Positions 1 to 9,935 of a DNA stretch of 64,000 bases are shown piece after piece. The position numbers and the translations under genes were made by a program. The DNA comes from Tomocerus qinae (lineage: Eukaryota > Arthropoda > Collembola > Entomobryomorpha > Tomoceridae), in the NCBI GenBank assembly GCA_020055645.1, contig CM034546.1:42780001-42844000 (forward strand). The letters run 5' to 3'. The notes below the pieces were generated by a model. That model was given only the letters and a program-made list of their open reading frames with translations, was not told the DNA's origin and made no database searches. Position 1 is the stretch's first letter; each line of letters opens with the position of its first letter.

Positions 1-1568
1 AAATAAACAAAGAAAAGGCTTTTTAAGATTTTCATCAAAAAAGCAATTTTTTAAATCGATATCGGAAACGGTTAATGGAGACTAGACTGTAACATTATTA
101 ACATTCAGGAAAGTGTCAAATGAATCTATTGTCTTCACTGGTCGCTTGGCAATCAATTCAGTAATCACAAGTCCTTTGTATGCATTTGTAAGAACAATCG
201 GCATGAAAAGAAAACAACTCCAAAATACTTTAAAAGTTAAAATCTTTGCTAATTTAGTTGGAATGGACTTATTTTCTATCAATACGGAAAATAATACTAA
301 AAATGGATATTCTACAGCCACAGTATTGTTTGAAAATTTGGATTAGTAGTTTGATAAATACGACACAGCATAAAAACATTGCTCCAATTGTTACCCAGAC
401 TTCCATTTTAAATGGTGAAAGAAACCCCGTAAAGGAGATACGTTCGCTGATGATTGTACAAGAGATGAAATTGAATCCAACTGATTTGACAGTGAAATGT
501 GGATATCTACAATATTCATGGGGTCGCATTTTGTGTTTATAAAACATAACTTTTATCGCAGGAACGTTTCTAAGTTTTTTTTGTGATAAATAGCCAAAAG
601 CTATTGTTACATTTGGATAATTTTCGAAAAGTATGCTCAATGCAACTGGAATGTGGGACAAATGTGGGTATCTGAACTTCATTCTGAATGAAATTTCAAT
701 TACTTGGGATTGGATGGCCCAGATATCCTTTCACTGCTTCCCAATCTTTTGTATCTGGTTTAGCACCGTAGAAAATTATATTTTCATGATTTTTTGATAC
801 CAATTCGCTTTCAACAGACGACCAATCAGAATCCTCGTTCGGAAAAAATTGAACGGGATAAATAAATTTTTTTGACTCCCCGGTACCATCAAAATTTGTA
901 ACACAGGAAAGGCAAATGCAGTAGATATATTTTGTAAGAGTCTTGTTTGCTTCAAAATGGATTAAAAATTTTGGAACAATGCGTACTGCTCTAATGCTAA
1001 AAGCAATTGAAACCGCTTCCCAAATTTTTGCGTTGAAGTTATCTGACATTCTTTCTGTTGTGAAAATGTGAGTTAGTGTTGATTGATAGTTGGCGGTTTG
1101 CAGGTCAAAATCACTCAAAAGTACAACAGGGTCTTGCCAATAGTATCTGATTTTGGCAAAACTAGCTATATAGTCAGAAGGGGAAATAGGGTAGAGAAGA
1201 AAATGTACCAAACACTGATGATTTTTCTTAAAGATGGAGTGGAAAATATTTCTTGGTGTAGCCATGCATCTCCTACTACATGTCAGTTTACCTATAAAAA
1301 CCTTGCCGTAATTGAATTTGTATTTCCTGAAGTGAAGTGGTTGAGTTACTCCGTTAGTAATTGTTACTGGATAGGGAAAATTAGCAATCACAGATTCATT
1401 GAATTCGCCCATTGTAAAGAAGTGAAAATCGTAACTTTTGGCAAATTCTACGTATGAATTAACAATGTGCGACTCCTGCGAGATTGCAAGTACCGCCACT
1501 TTGTTGAAGATGAATGCGAAAAAACTCCAGAGTGTTTTCGGACTGACTACTACAGTTAAGTTTTTCAT
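1..1568 (-). pseudogene. Ionotropic-receptor-like gene, frameshifted, runs off left edge (copy 1)
   Basis: Three open blocks (696-1568, 269-682, and about 82-340) together read as one divergent receptor of the IR/ionotropic glutamate receptor type. A hydrophobic N-terminus (residues about 5-30) starts the ATG-initiated first block, followed by an extracellular part with paired cysteines. The second block carries a membrane helix (WVTIGAMFLCCVVF). The third has the IR-like signature TNAYKGLVITEL before the S2 lobe. The reading frame changes near 690 (one extra A compared with the copy at 4.0 kb) and again near 340 (compared with the copy at 28 kb), so this is a pseudogene unless the indels are sequencing errors. 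The C-terminus lies beyond the window. IRs are ligand-gated cation channels of chemosensory neurons; the assignment rests on layout and motifs, not on a search. Confidence 0.6.
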
Positions 1569-1708
1569 AGTGTGACAGTGACAGATTATTAGTTCACTAT
1601 CAAAATGTTAATACTTGCAATAATTTTCAGTTCGTTTCAACATTTTGTTAACTATTGAATCATAAACTTGATCTATTGCTTTATCTAAGACGATCGTTAT
1701 AATATAGA

Positions 1709-1719
1709 TTTTATATAAG
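1709..1719 (-). promoter_or_regulatory. TATA-like box upstream of IR-like copy 1
   Basis: On the minus strand this reads as an AT-rich TATATAAA motif about 140 bp upstream of the ATG at 1568. The same motif recurs upstream of the other two copies, at about 5033 and 29501, and the neighbouring ACGCG(T) is shared by copies 1 and 3. Position and conservation suggest a core promoter; transcription itself cannot be seen. Confidence 0.4.
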
Positions 1720-3919
1720 AACGCGTCATTAAGAGATGAGATACAATATTAAGTTAGCTTAAGGTGTGTGTTAGGCTAGGTAGCTTTTAAGATAAATGTC
1801 AAGTTATTTTAACACAAGTTTTCAACACTAATTAGAACATTTTTTTCTGTCAGTCGGTATCGAGTCCCCAGTCATATTGTCTCTGTTTAAGTTGGTTTTA
1901 GTTCTAAGAATGTTAAGTAGCAGACTATTACAGCACATTTGCATATTGCTAAGATGCTCTCTAACTATACAAGTAGATATTCTCCTTCAAGTAGTTCCTT
2001 GATAATTTGTTTGTCCTTATAATCATACGTCGGAATTTTATTTATTTAAAAACCCAAAAAATTTTCACGAAAATTTACTAAAAAAGGGCAAAAAATTTAC
2101 GGAAAAATTTTCTTAAAAATAAGCAGCTATAAATAATCGACTCAAAATTTTTTCTATGTTGAGTTGAAATGCTACCTACATAACTAAATGCGTATTTAAA
2201 ACTGAAACTTGAGATATCATAGTATAATAAATGTACGCAGGGTATTAGGGAATCAGAAAGCTTTAAAAAATCGGCCAATAATGTTCAGCACGTATCAAGA
2301 GGGGGGACTGGAGGAACCCCAGCTTCCCACTAAATTTCCAGAAAAAGACGATTGTTTTGTCAAAAATAGTTAAAAATCCAAAATATTTTCGCGCAACAAT
2401 ATATTTTGATGTACCCCCAATGGTGGGACTTTTTAATAATTGTATTACTTGGTATGGCTGTTTGCCACTGAAATTATGAATTTGTATGGCAGGGTTAGAA
2501 GTTAGTGTTAATTTATGGTTTATGTTTATGGTATATGGTTTATATTATTCTTGTACAAGATTCCCTTCGAGTTCATCAACGTAAATACTATCAAGTCAAA
2601 AAGATACCCAACAATTGCACACATTTTGTATTGAAACATAAAACATATTTTCAGACCTATTGGCATGTATATTCAAACAAATTAACACCAACAACCTTGC
2701 CATACAAATTCATATTTTCAGTCGCAACCAGCCATACAAAGTGACACATTTATTAAAACGTCCCACCATACAAAATTCCAATCTGTCCCATGCATACGTG
2801 TTAATATAAAAACCATTTTGTAATATTTTTTAAGTGACTTTTTTATCAATTTTTGGGTTCCTTTGGCTGTAGACAATACAAAAAATTACAAATCTTCATT
2901 AATTTGTAAAAACCATCATGAAAATGCTCAAAAAATTTTAAGATTTTTTTATTCCGAAAAATGTTAGTAAATTTTTTTTATTTGAAAAAATATTTACTAA
3001 AACTTTAATTTTTCTTAAAACCAAAAAATGTAAAAAAGTTTTCTAACACTTTTACATTTTTGAAATCCTTAGGGCATGAAACGTCGAGATACGAAATCTC
3101 ACGACTCTCAGATCAGTCTGAAAAAAGTTTATATAAATAAAATTCCGACGTCTGCTTATAATATATGCTTGATCAAGGACGATTAATATTTTCTATGGAA
3201 CTACACAAGCCTTCGATTTTGGATTCATGTTTGCCTTGGATTGTCAATTTTTTATTGATATACTTAGTACAATTATGAGATTGCATGTGGCATGCTTAGA
3301 GGTTTTAGTGTTAATGAATTGGATATTAATTGTTGATATAAAGACACAGGAATGAAATAAAAATGGCAGTACTGAACTCACATTTTTTAAATCATTGCAG
3401 TACCTTTTATATATTACCTATAACAAATTTCACCCATACCGTTATCATTTTTCCTTTATCTCGTACCATCCGTTCGCCATCAGATAATGAAATTTTTGCA
3501 TTACTACAATCAGGGAATAATGTAGTAACGAGGAAAATTGTAATAAATAATTTTACAATACTAATACAGTATTACCCAAGCACAAGACGGACACTAGAGG
3601 TTTTCTTACTCTCTGTGCAACTGTCAGGGGGTGTGTTAACAAAATTGACTTTCCAGTACCTGCATCCGCAGGCGGCAAGTAGGAAATATTTTTAGATTAA
3701 TACTTTAATCGTTCACAAAACAACACACACCCATTATGCATTTATACTATATATGGAAACTGATACGTAATTTAGCTAGCAATCAACGGTCATAGTTCTG
3801 CATGGCCCTTTTTCACAATTTCATCCTTTCTCACCCTCATATATGATCAACCAAAATTCATCATCCAGTACATCAACAGGCACATGCTAAATGGATATTA
3901 GTAACTTAGACGACCGACC
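1720..3919. other. Non-coding upstream flank shared between receptor copies
   Basis: I see no convincing gene here. Blocks resemble the flanks at 5.0-5.5 kb and 29.5-30.2 kb. Examples are the stretch at 1857-1915 and the segment near 3300-3360, which recurs near 5480 and 30110. The flank therefore duplicated together with the receptor gene. A degenerate miniature element lies at 2286-2415. A short open frame on the plus strand at 3363-3695 has no recognisable features. Confidence 0.5.
2286..2415. repeat. Degenerate miniature element, GCACGTATC family
   Basis: Begins GCACGTATC followed by a G-run, and resembles the better preserved element at 29813-29988, including the middle part rich in AAAATCCAAAA and TTTTCGCGC. 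The matching right terminus is not recognisable here, so this looks like a truncated or decayed copy. Confidence 0.5.
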
Positions 3920-4936
3920 TTATAAATATTTTATCGCCGGAACGTTTCCAAGTATTTTGTGGGATAAATAACCAAAAGCTATCGTTACATTTGGATAATT
4001 TTCGAAAAGTATGCTCAATGCAACTGGAATGTGCGACAAATGTGGATATTTGGACTTCATTCTGAATGAAATTTCATTACTTGGGATTGGATGTCCGAGA
4101 TAATTTTCCACTGCTTCCCAATCTTTTGTATCTGGCTTAGCACCGTAGAAAACCACATTTTCATGATTTTGTGAAATCACTTCGTTTTCAACAGACGACC
4201 AATGAGTTTCCTCATTCGGAAAAAATCGAACCGGATAAATAAATTTTTCTGACTCCCCTGTACCATCAAAATTTGTCACACAAGAAAGGCAAATGCAATA
4301 GATATGTTTTGTAAGAGCCTTTTTTGCTTCAGAGTGAATTAGAAACTTTGGGATCATGTGGTCTACTCCAATGCCAAAAACAATCGAAAATTTTTGCATT
4401 GAATTTACCGAAATTCCTTCCGTTGTGAAAATATGAGTTAACGTTGATTGATAGTTTGCTGTTTGCAGATCGAAATCACTCAAAATTACAACAGGGTCTC
4501 GCCAATAGTATCTGATTTTGGCAAAACCAGCTATATAGTCAGAAGGGTAGACAAGGAAATGTATTAAACACTGATAGTTTTTCTTAAAGATAGATGAGAA
4601 AATATTTCTGGGTGGAGCCATGCAACCTTTATTGCATCTAAGTGTTCCAACAAAGGATTTTGTATAACTGAAACCATATTTCTTGAAATGAAATGGTTGA
4701 GTTAACCCATTTGTCACCGTTATTGGATGTGGGAAGTTGACGATTACAGATTCGTTAAAATTACTCATTGTAGAGCTATGGAAAAAGAAGTGGAAATCGC
4801 AAGTTTTGGTAAAATCTACGTATGAATTAATAACTTGCGACTCCTGCGAGATTGCACGTACCATCATTTTGCTGAAGACAAATACAAAAAAACTGCAAAG
4901 TATTTTCACAATGACTACTACAGAGAAATTTTTCAT
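3920..4936 (-). CDS. IR-like receptor fragment, intact ORF lacking the channel half (copy 2)
   Basis: 338 codons from an ATG at 4936 that aligns with the starts of copies 1 and 3. The N-terminal hydrophobic stretch (residues about 5-25) could be a signal peptide. The rest corresponds to the extracellular and first ligand-binding part of the other copies, with the same cysteine pattern (CNKGCMAPPRN; CICLSCV) and the block RYYWRDPVVILSDFDLQTAN. Homology stops near 3930, just before the first channel helix in copies 1 and 3, so the pore and S2 lobe are missing. It is either a truncated pseudogene whose frame has survived by chance or a secreted, channel-less derivative. It is the only copy without frame lesions. 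A TATA-like box lies about 100 bp upstream. Confidence 0.55.
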   Translation of the reverse strand: MKNFSVVVIVKILCSFFVFVFSKMMVRAISQESQVINSYVDFTKTCDFHFFFHSSTMSNFNESVIVNFPHPITVTNGLTQPFHFKKYGFSYTKSFVGTLRCNKGCMAPPRNIFSSIFKKNYQCLIHFLVYPSDYIAGFAKIRYYWRDPVVILSDFDLQTANYQSTLTHIFTTEGISVNSMQKFSIVFGIGVDHMIPKFLIHSEAKKALTKHIYCICLSCVTNFDGTGESEKFIYPVRFFPNEETHWSSVENEVISQNHENVVFYGAKPDTKDWEAVENYLGHPIPSNEISFRMKSKYPHLSHIPVALSILFENYPNVTIAFGYLSHKILGNVPAIKYL

Positions 4937-5030
4937 GGTGTGAAAAATTAGTTCACTATCAAAGTCAAAACTTGCAACAGTTTAATATCCCTTGTTTACT
5001 GTTGAACCATAAACTTCAATTTGATAAATT

Positions 5031-5041
5031 TTTTATATAAG
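5031..5041 (-). promoter_or_regulatory. TATA-like box upstream of IR-like copy 2
   Basis: The same TATATAA motif as upstream of copies 1 and 3, about 100 bp from the ATG at 4936 in minus orientation. Confidence 0.35.
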
Positions 5042-5710
5042 AACATTTAAAGATGCTAAATGGGATTATGGGATACAATATTACTAGAATAGTGTAGCGT
5101 ATTTTATACTAGCTTAATCAACGTCAAGGTATTTTAATACAAGCTAATTTTGCCAATACTAGTTCGAGCAAATTTTTTACTGCAAGTCAGTATCGAGTCC
5201 CCAGTCATATATTACATATGTGTTTGGTTGTTTTTAGTTCTAACAATGTTAAGTCGCAGATTATTGAAGCACATTTGTATATTGTCAAGGCAATATCTAT
5301 GTAAGTAGATAATCTATTTGTCCTTATAACAGATGCCTGGTGATGATGGATGATTGATATATTCTATAGGACTACACAAGTCGTCGATTTTGGGTTCATG
5401 TTCGCCTTGGATTGCCAATTTTTAATTATAAACTTAGATTATATGAGATTGCATGCGGCATGTTAAGAGTTTTTGGTGTTAATGAATTGGATATTAATTG
5501 TTAATATAAAGACACACGAATGAGATATAAAGGGGTAGGCACCAGTCTTATGGAGTTCAGGCACCGACAGATCTGAATAGGATTAAAATATGTTGTAGCC
5601 CTATTTTTTCTGACCAAAAGTCATTATTGTCGTAATTCAATATGGGCTACCGTTCTCGAGATATCTGTGGTCAAAAACTGCCATTTTTAACGTTAGGGGA
5701 GCAATCCGGA
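5042..5710. other. Upstream flank of copy 2 and unassigned DNA
   Basis: Sequence up to about 5530 is homologous to the upstream flanks of the other receptor copies. From 5530 to 5710 I recognise nothing. No open frame of note is present. Confidence 0.4.
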
Positions 5711-5778
5711 AGCCGAAACCCGCAGATTTATTACCTGCCAACCATAGTTATTACTACATAAATCTGCGGGTTTCGGCT
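5711..5778. repeat. Inverted repeat abutting the retroelement LTR
   Basis: Two perfect 20-bp arms (5711-5730 and 5759-5778; AGCCGAAACCCGCAGATTTA and its complement) are separated by 28 bp. The right arm ends on the first base of the left LTR. The structure could be a small foldback element into which, or next to which, the retroelement inserted. Confidence 0.6.
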
Positions 5779-6009
5779 GTACGGACTATTATGGTACTGC
5801 AAGACATTTTTATACTTTCTTATCTATATTCATGCGGTGACATTCATCTATCACTATTCATGCACATACATTTATTCACTACGTTACATGCAAACAAGTT
5901 ATCGTTACCGAACATGTCATAACTGCATTGCTGCATTTGCTAATTATTATCTTAAAGTTAAAAGTTACATTTTGTATTATTTTAAGTGAATTGCTTAGCA
6001 ATTCTTACA
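5778..6009 (-). repeat. 3' LTR of the retroelement (left end in window)
   Basis: About 232 bp, TGT...ACA. It is identical by eye to the right LTR over roughly 210 bp from TGCAAGACA to TTCTTACA. The outer 25-30 bp differ: a 12-bp segment containing the TATATATA tract of the right copy is missing. Read on the minus strand it begins TGTAAG. Confidence 0.7.
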
Positions 6010-6026
6010 TCCCTCGGCCTATTTTC
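6010..6026 (-). promoter_or_regulatory. Candidate polypurine tract next to the 3' LTR
   Basis: On the minus strand the bases just before the LTR read AATAGGCCGAGGGA, purine-rich and directly adjacent to TGTAAG. That is where plus-strand priming takes place in LTR retroelements. It is interrupted by two pyrimidines, so the call is tentative. Confidence 0.4.
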
Positions 6027-6313
6027 AACCTATGGGTTGAAAATACTTAACTAACATGAACAAAAATGGTCAAAGATATGTATGTGTTAAAGGCTGTAAG
6101 GTCGGGTAGTAACCAACTAAGTACATGCTAAGTATCAAATCAACCTAGATAAGATACAAAAAGATTCTTGTTAACTATTAACTAATTACAACTAAGTATC
6201 AAATCAACCTAGATAAGATACAATCTAAACCAATGATGCGTGCATTATCTGAAAAGGCGTGATTTTACTCAAAAGTAAAAGGACACATAATCAAATAATC
6301 TACACACCGTACA
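6010..6313. other. Retroelement 3' untranslated stretch with a 30-bp duplication
   Basis: No gene is seen. A block of about 30 bp (AAGTATCAAATCAACCTAGA...) occurs twice, near 6126 and 6194. The stretch lies between the end of the open frame that follows env and the 3' LTR. Confidence 0.5.
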
Positions 6314-6682
6314 TTAAACATTAAAATTGATATCTCCTAAAGTGGGAACAAGAAATTCATTATATTGGGTGTCTTCATTTGTATCAAGTAAGTTACTAAA
6401 ATCACAATGAAAATTTCCTTGTTCATTTCGACGGACATAATCTGGCATTTTAATTTTAATGATGCTTTCGTTATGAATTTCACAGGTTTTTACAACATGA
6501 ATTATCGAGGGAGGATCTTGGTGTGGTAAGTTTTTACCTATATCTACCTTCGTTAGGTTTGTTGCATTTTCACTTTCACTGTCACTTTCACTTTCACAGG
6601 GTTGGTGAGTTGAATCTTCCGTTGGAGTGATTTTCGGATGTTTGGTGACGGAGCCTGACGGATTGGAGGATGGTGGATGGAG
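6314..6682 (-). other. Open frame continuing in phase past the env stop codon
   Basis: The env frame ends at a TGA (6683-6685). The same frame then stays open for 122 more codons, to a TAA at 6314-6316. The continuation is hydrophilic, with an acidic Ser/Glu run (ESESDSESEN) near its start. It could be the original C-terminal tail of the envelope cut by a point mutation, or a readthrough extension. No ATG opens it independently near its beginning. Confidence 0.5.
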
Positions 6683-8911
6683 TCATAGAGTAGATTCGTC
6701 CTCGGCTTCCTCAGCGATGGCGTCATGTGGTCGTTTGGTGGCGCGATGAGGTGAGTCAGGATCCAAGTTTTCTCCTAGTTTGGTGTAAGTGGGACGAGTG
6801 CGTGTGGTGAGCTCCATGTAGCGGTCTTCATCCGTATCCCGTAGTATGCCAAGTAGTTCGTTATAGCTTGGCAGGGTAAAGGGTTGAGGTCTGGAGGTGT
6901 CCGTTAATGCACCAGACAGGGTTGCTGTGGTCTTCGCATTTCGGCGTTGACGATAACGGTTAAGTTGGACGAAACAGCAGTACATGACGATCAGCACCAC
7001 TAGGCAGTTGATGAAGAGAACAATGATGCCTGTTATCTCCAGGGCTGCGAGATCTGGAAGTCCGTCCTCTGCTCGTGCTACGGGAAGATTAGGAAAGAAT
7101 GCTGCCATGGCCGGTCGCATCCCAGTCATACGTCGCTGAACTAAAAACAAATATACAATGCATCCAGTTAAGACCATTTGGTAGAGGAAGGAAAAGGATG
7201 GGAGGTATGACGATGCGACGACGTGAATCAGTTTTGGTGATTGTAGTTTCTTCAAAATTATATCTTCCGGTATGCTGATATTTACTAAGGGAAGTGAAAT
7301 TGTCCAATTGGAGTCGATGACTTCAGCTAAGTCCTTAAAATTGGTAGCTTCATGTTGAGTCTTCACACTTAGTAGGACTGAGTTAGCCTTCGACCATTGG
7401 CTAGGGATTAGGTGATGAATAACGGGGGTCTTAGTTAGTGAATTGGAACAGGGATAAGGTGGGGAGATCTTCTCTCTGCCTTCTACCATCAGGTGACATC
7501 CGCAGGGGATATCTAATTGGATTGAACCAACCATCTCGACTGTTTGTACTGGGTACGTCTGGTTGGTACATTGGAGGTAGGTGTTCCTGGGAGGGTACAC
7601 GATGACGAAAGAATGAGTGTTGATTTGGGTGATAAGAGTGCTGTTGCCGGGAGCACATGAAAAGATACAATTTTCGTTTAATTCTTGTGTAGTCGCTCCA
7701 AGAAACAACTTTCCGGGGCAATTAGTTCCATGAATGAAGTCGGAAGGGGACTTAGGGACTAGGCATAATCCTGTTTCTGGTCTACAGTTCTGTAAATTCA
7801 AACCGGCTATGGGAATTATGCTGGTTGACGTGGTCGCTGCGAACAATGGGTCTAAATTTAGGTGGCATGTTTGTTGTTTCCATGCGAAGGGGACGGTGAT
7901 GAATTGGCTAAGTTGCATTTGTTCTATCTCTTTGGTAATGGGAATCTTGACTGTCAAGACTAAACGATTTTTGGAAAATTTACAGTTGGCGAGTGGCATC
8001 CGGTAGTACTTGGTGACGGTTTGGTAAGGGATGGCTAGTCGATAGCCATCCTTGGCTATTGTAGTTTCTAAGAGTTTCAAATCTTGTTGCAAAACTGGGG
8101 AATCTACGGCGTCCATTGAAATCATCTGGGCCCTGCAATTCTCCAAGATGTGATTAAATCGATAAGATTGAGCTAACCAGTATAGATGTTGGGTGGTCTG
8201 GACGGATAAGAGGGCGAATTTGGTTTCGTGTTTATTAATTTTCGCAAATTGTGTGTCCATTTCTTCTGCAAAAACTGTATTAGCCCGCTGATATCTTTCG
8301 AGGATTTTCTTAAATTGTCTTAAAGTAGTGGCCAGGGTTACCGTGAGATTCTCAACAGACTTCTTCACTAAAATAAGATTTTTGTGGTCGTCGACAACTT
8401 GGTTTCTAATGGAATTCATATAGTCTTCGATGTCCTTTTCGTTTGTTACTAAGTTGTTAATGTCCGCTTTGGTGGCTAAGTCGAATGCATAGGCTACTTG
8501 ACTGCCTACGAAAGTTAGGGGGTGATTAAGGGCATCTAGGAATCCTTGTCGCTTTTTCCTGCGCAATGTATTATCTTCTAAGGACGTTGCTGATTGGTGT
8601 CGAATGGGAAGATATTGAGCCGAATCTGTGATTAATATGTGGTCGCTAACTCCGTCGAGATGGGAGATCGCGGCGTCTAGTAGAACCCAATCCAAGTTTC
8701 CAGGGATAGAGCAGTTCCCTTTGAGTAGGTCTGAAGTATGCTGCATGACTGAGTTCTGATAGGTGATATCGTAGATGATTGGGATATGACTGTTGTACAT
8801 AATCATGTACGGGATAGGTTTAACGAAAGCTCCAGTTGTTACTCGAACTGGTGGGTTTCCGATGGTGTACTGAATGGAGATTACAACTAATAGAGAGAGT
8901 AGGGACGTCAT
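6683..8911 (-). CDS. env: Envelope-like fusion glycoprotein of the retroelement
   Basis: 742 codons from an ATG at 8911. It has an N-terminal signal peptide (residues 1-18), a short amino-terminal part, and a furin-type site RRKKR at about 117-121. A long membrane-anchored part follows, with a helical, heptad-like stretch at about 140-240, several cysteines (CPGKL, FSCAPG, CGCH) and N-glycosylation sequons. There are two hydrophobic segments, near 560-590 and 620-650, then a basic stop-transfer and a long cytoplasmic tail. A short piece before the cleavage site and a long piece after it is the layout of errantivirus envelopes and baculovirus F proteins. The ORF itself is unbroken. The family call is by layout; I cannot run a search. 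The frame continues beyond its TGA (see 6314-6682). Confidence 0.75.
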   Translation of the reverse strand: MTSLLSLLVVISIQYTIGNPPVRVTTGAFVKPIPYMIMYNSHIPIIYDITYQNSVMQHTSDLLKGNCSIPGNLDWVLLDAAISHLDGVSDHILITDSAQYLPIRHQSATSLEDNTLRRKKRQGFLDALNHPLTFVGSQVAYAFDLATKADINNLVTNEKDIEDYMNSIRNQVVDDHKNLILVKKSVENLTVTLATTLRQFKKILERYQRANTVFAEEMDTQFAKINKHETKFALLSVQTTQHLYWLAQSYRFNHILENCRAQMISMDAVDSPVLQQDLKLLETTIAKDGYRLAIPYQTVTKYYRMPLANCKFSKNRLVLTVKIPITKEIEQMQLSQFITVPFAWKQQTCHLNLDPLFAATTSTSIIPIAGLNLQNCRPETGLCLVPKSPSDFIHGTNCPGKLFLGATTQELNENCIFSCAPGNSTLITQINTHSFVIVYPPRNTYLQCTNQTYPVQTVEMVGSIQLDIPCGCHLMVEGREKISPPYPCSNSLTKTPVIHHLIPSQWSKANSVLLSVKTQHEATNFKDLAEVIDSNWTISLPLVNISIPEDIILKKLQSPKLIHVVASSYLPSFSFLYQMVLTGCIVYLFLVQRRMTGMRPAMAAFFPNLPVARAEDGLPDLAALEITGIIVLFINCLVVLIVMYCCFVQLNRYRQRRNAKTTATLSGALTDTSRPQPFTLPSYNELLGILRDTDEDRYMELTTRTRPTYTKLGENLDPDSPHRATKRPHDAIAEEAEDESTL

Positions 8912-8942
8912 TTTCGATGTACTAAGGGAGAGAGAGAAGCAG
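8912..8942 (-). promoter_or_regulatory. Splice-acceptor-like sequence 10 nt before the env ATG
   Basis: On the minus strand a pure pyrimidine run (CTTCTCTCTCTCCCTTAG) ends in AG ten bases before the env start codon. Errantivirus env genes are translated from spliced subgenomic RNA, so this is probably the env 3' splice site. The donor was not identified. Confidence 0.6.
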
Positions 8943-8952
8943 TTGTTAAATG

Positions 8953-9699
8953 CTATTTAATTTTGCGATGAGCAAGCGCATGGATCTGCTGGACTTTCGC
9001 CTTGCTGGGGATTCTTAAAATTGTAAAGGTTGGAGTTGGTTCTGGTGGGGTAGGGAGTCGCTTGAGAGAAACCTGCTTTTCCGTTGACATATGAGGGGGT
9101 GTTTGTGGCTCGGCTGATTCTGTCTTTTTCTTTTGTTTGCTTTCCCAGTGTTTCGGACATACCCGGATGTGGGTATTCCTGTTCACATTATACCCATTGG
9201 TCTTTAGGTTCCTGAGTTGCTCCATGACGAGGTTGATGATGTGGCGTCTGCATTGTGGGCACTTCTGTATCTCCAATGGTTGTCGTTGAATAATTTTCTT
9301 CTGTTTTCGACTCACTAATCGAAGAGCGTCATCAAACGTCTTAGGGTATTCCGGTATTTCTTTGGGGGTGCGCCTCACTTGGTTTATGCTAGGTTTTGCC
9401 GTGATAGTAGGTGCGCGCGTAGATTGTTCTGGATTCTTATCAGTGGGAGGAACGGGTAAATTTGTTAGTTGATATGGTTCCACTGGGGCCCTTATATTAA
9501 CGGGTTGTCCATGTCTCTTTGATCGTCGTTTGTTTAGTTTTCGCAACCGAACAGTTTCCGGGTTGCCTCTGCAACGTTTCTTTTCTTTCTGATAGAGTGG
9601 GTTAGTGTCGAGTTCTTTTTCTAATTGAAGTAATTGCTGCTCCTTGTTAGGTTTCTCTATTTTAGGGGGGTGGAAGGGATAGGTGTTGACTTCGGTTCG
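8953..9699 (-). CDS. Retroelement accessory ORF 3c, C2CH zinc-binding motif, no early ATG
   Basis: The frame is open from about 9699 to the stop at 8953. The first AUG lies far inside, beyond the cysteine motif, so independent initiation is unlikely. The protein is basic (KLNKRRSKRHG) and proline-rich, and contains a likely zinc-binding set CPQC...CPKH: residues 96, 99, 130 and 133 counted from the TTG at 9546. It overlaps ORF 3b by about 43 nt and lies in the -1 frame relative to it. It may be the third part of one protein made by frameshifting, or of one gene broken by indels. I do not recognise the family. Confidence 0.5.
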   Translation of the reverse strand, partial: RTEVNTYPFHPPKIEKPNKEQQLLQLEKELDTNPLYQKEKKRCRGNPETVRLRKLNKRRSKRHGQPVNIRAPVEPYQLTNLPVPPTDKNPEQSTRAPTITAKPSINQVRRTPKEIPEYPKTFDDALRLVSRKQKKIIQRQPLEIQKCPQCRRHIINLVMEQLRNLKTNGYNVNRNTHIRVCPKHWESKQKKKTESAEPQTPPHMSTEKQVSLKRLPTPPEPTPTFTILRIPSKAKVQQIHALAHRKIK

Positions 9700-9935
9700 T
9701 TAATCGGCGAGAAGGTATGTCCAAAGCAACTACCTTCAATGCAGAATTTGCAGTTGGCATTAGTGTAAATTTCATTTGGTGGGTGTAGTTCGGTTGAGGG
9801 GTGGTGTCTGTATACGGATATAGTCCAAGTTGGCGGTAGGCGAAGATGGAAGTGATTTCTGCCGTTCTGCTGCATAAGGGTTAGAAACGAATTTGGCGGC
9901 AGAGATGCTTTTAGGCTTTTGAATTCGTATCTAAC
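9657..9935 (-). CDS. Retroelement accessory ORF 3b, small Cys-containing segment
   Basis: Open from 9935, with an ATG at 9875 that would give 72 residues. It contains a cysteine cluster CKFCIEGSC. It overlaps ORF 3a by about 25 nt upstream and ORF 3c by about 43 nt downstream. In both cases the next ORF lies in the -1 frame. Function unknown. Confidence 0.4.
   Translation of the reverse strand, partial: VRYEFKSLKASLPPNSFLTLMQQNGRNHFHLRLPPTWTISVYRHHPSTELHPPNEIYTNANCKFCIEGSCFGHTFSPINEPKSTPIPSTPLK

Noticed and set aside
3540..3695. Walker-A-like PADAGTGKSILL on the minus strand opposite a short ORF
   Set aside because: Only a very short stretch resembles a helicase P-loop; flanking frames do not continue the domain, so a Helitron/PIF1 fragment could not be supported.
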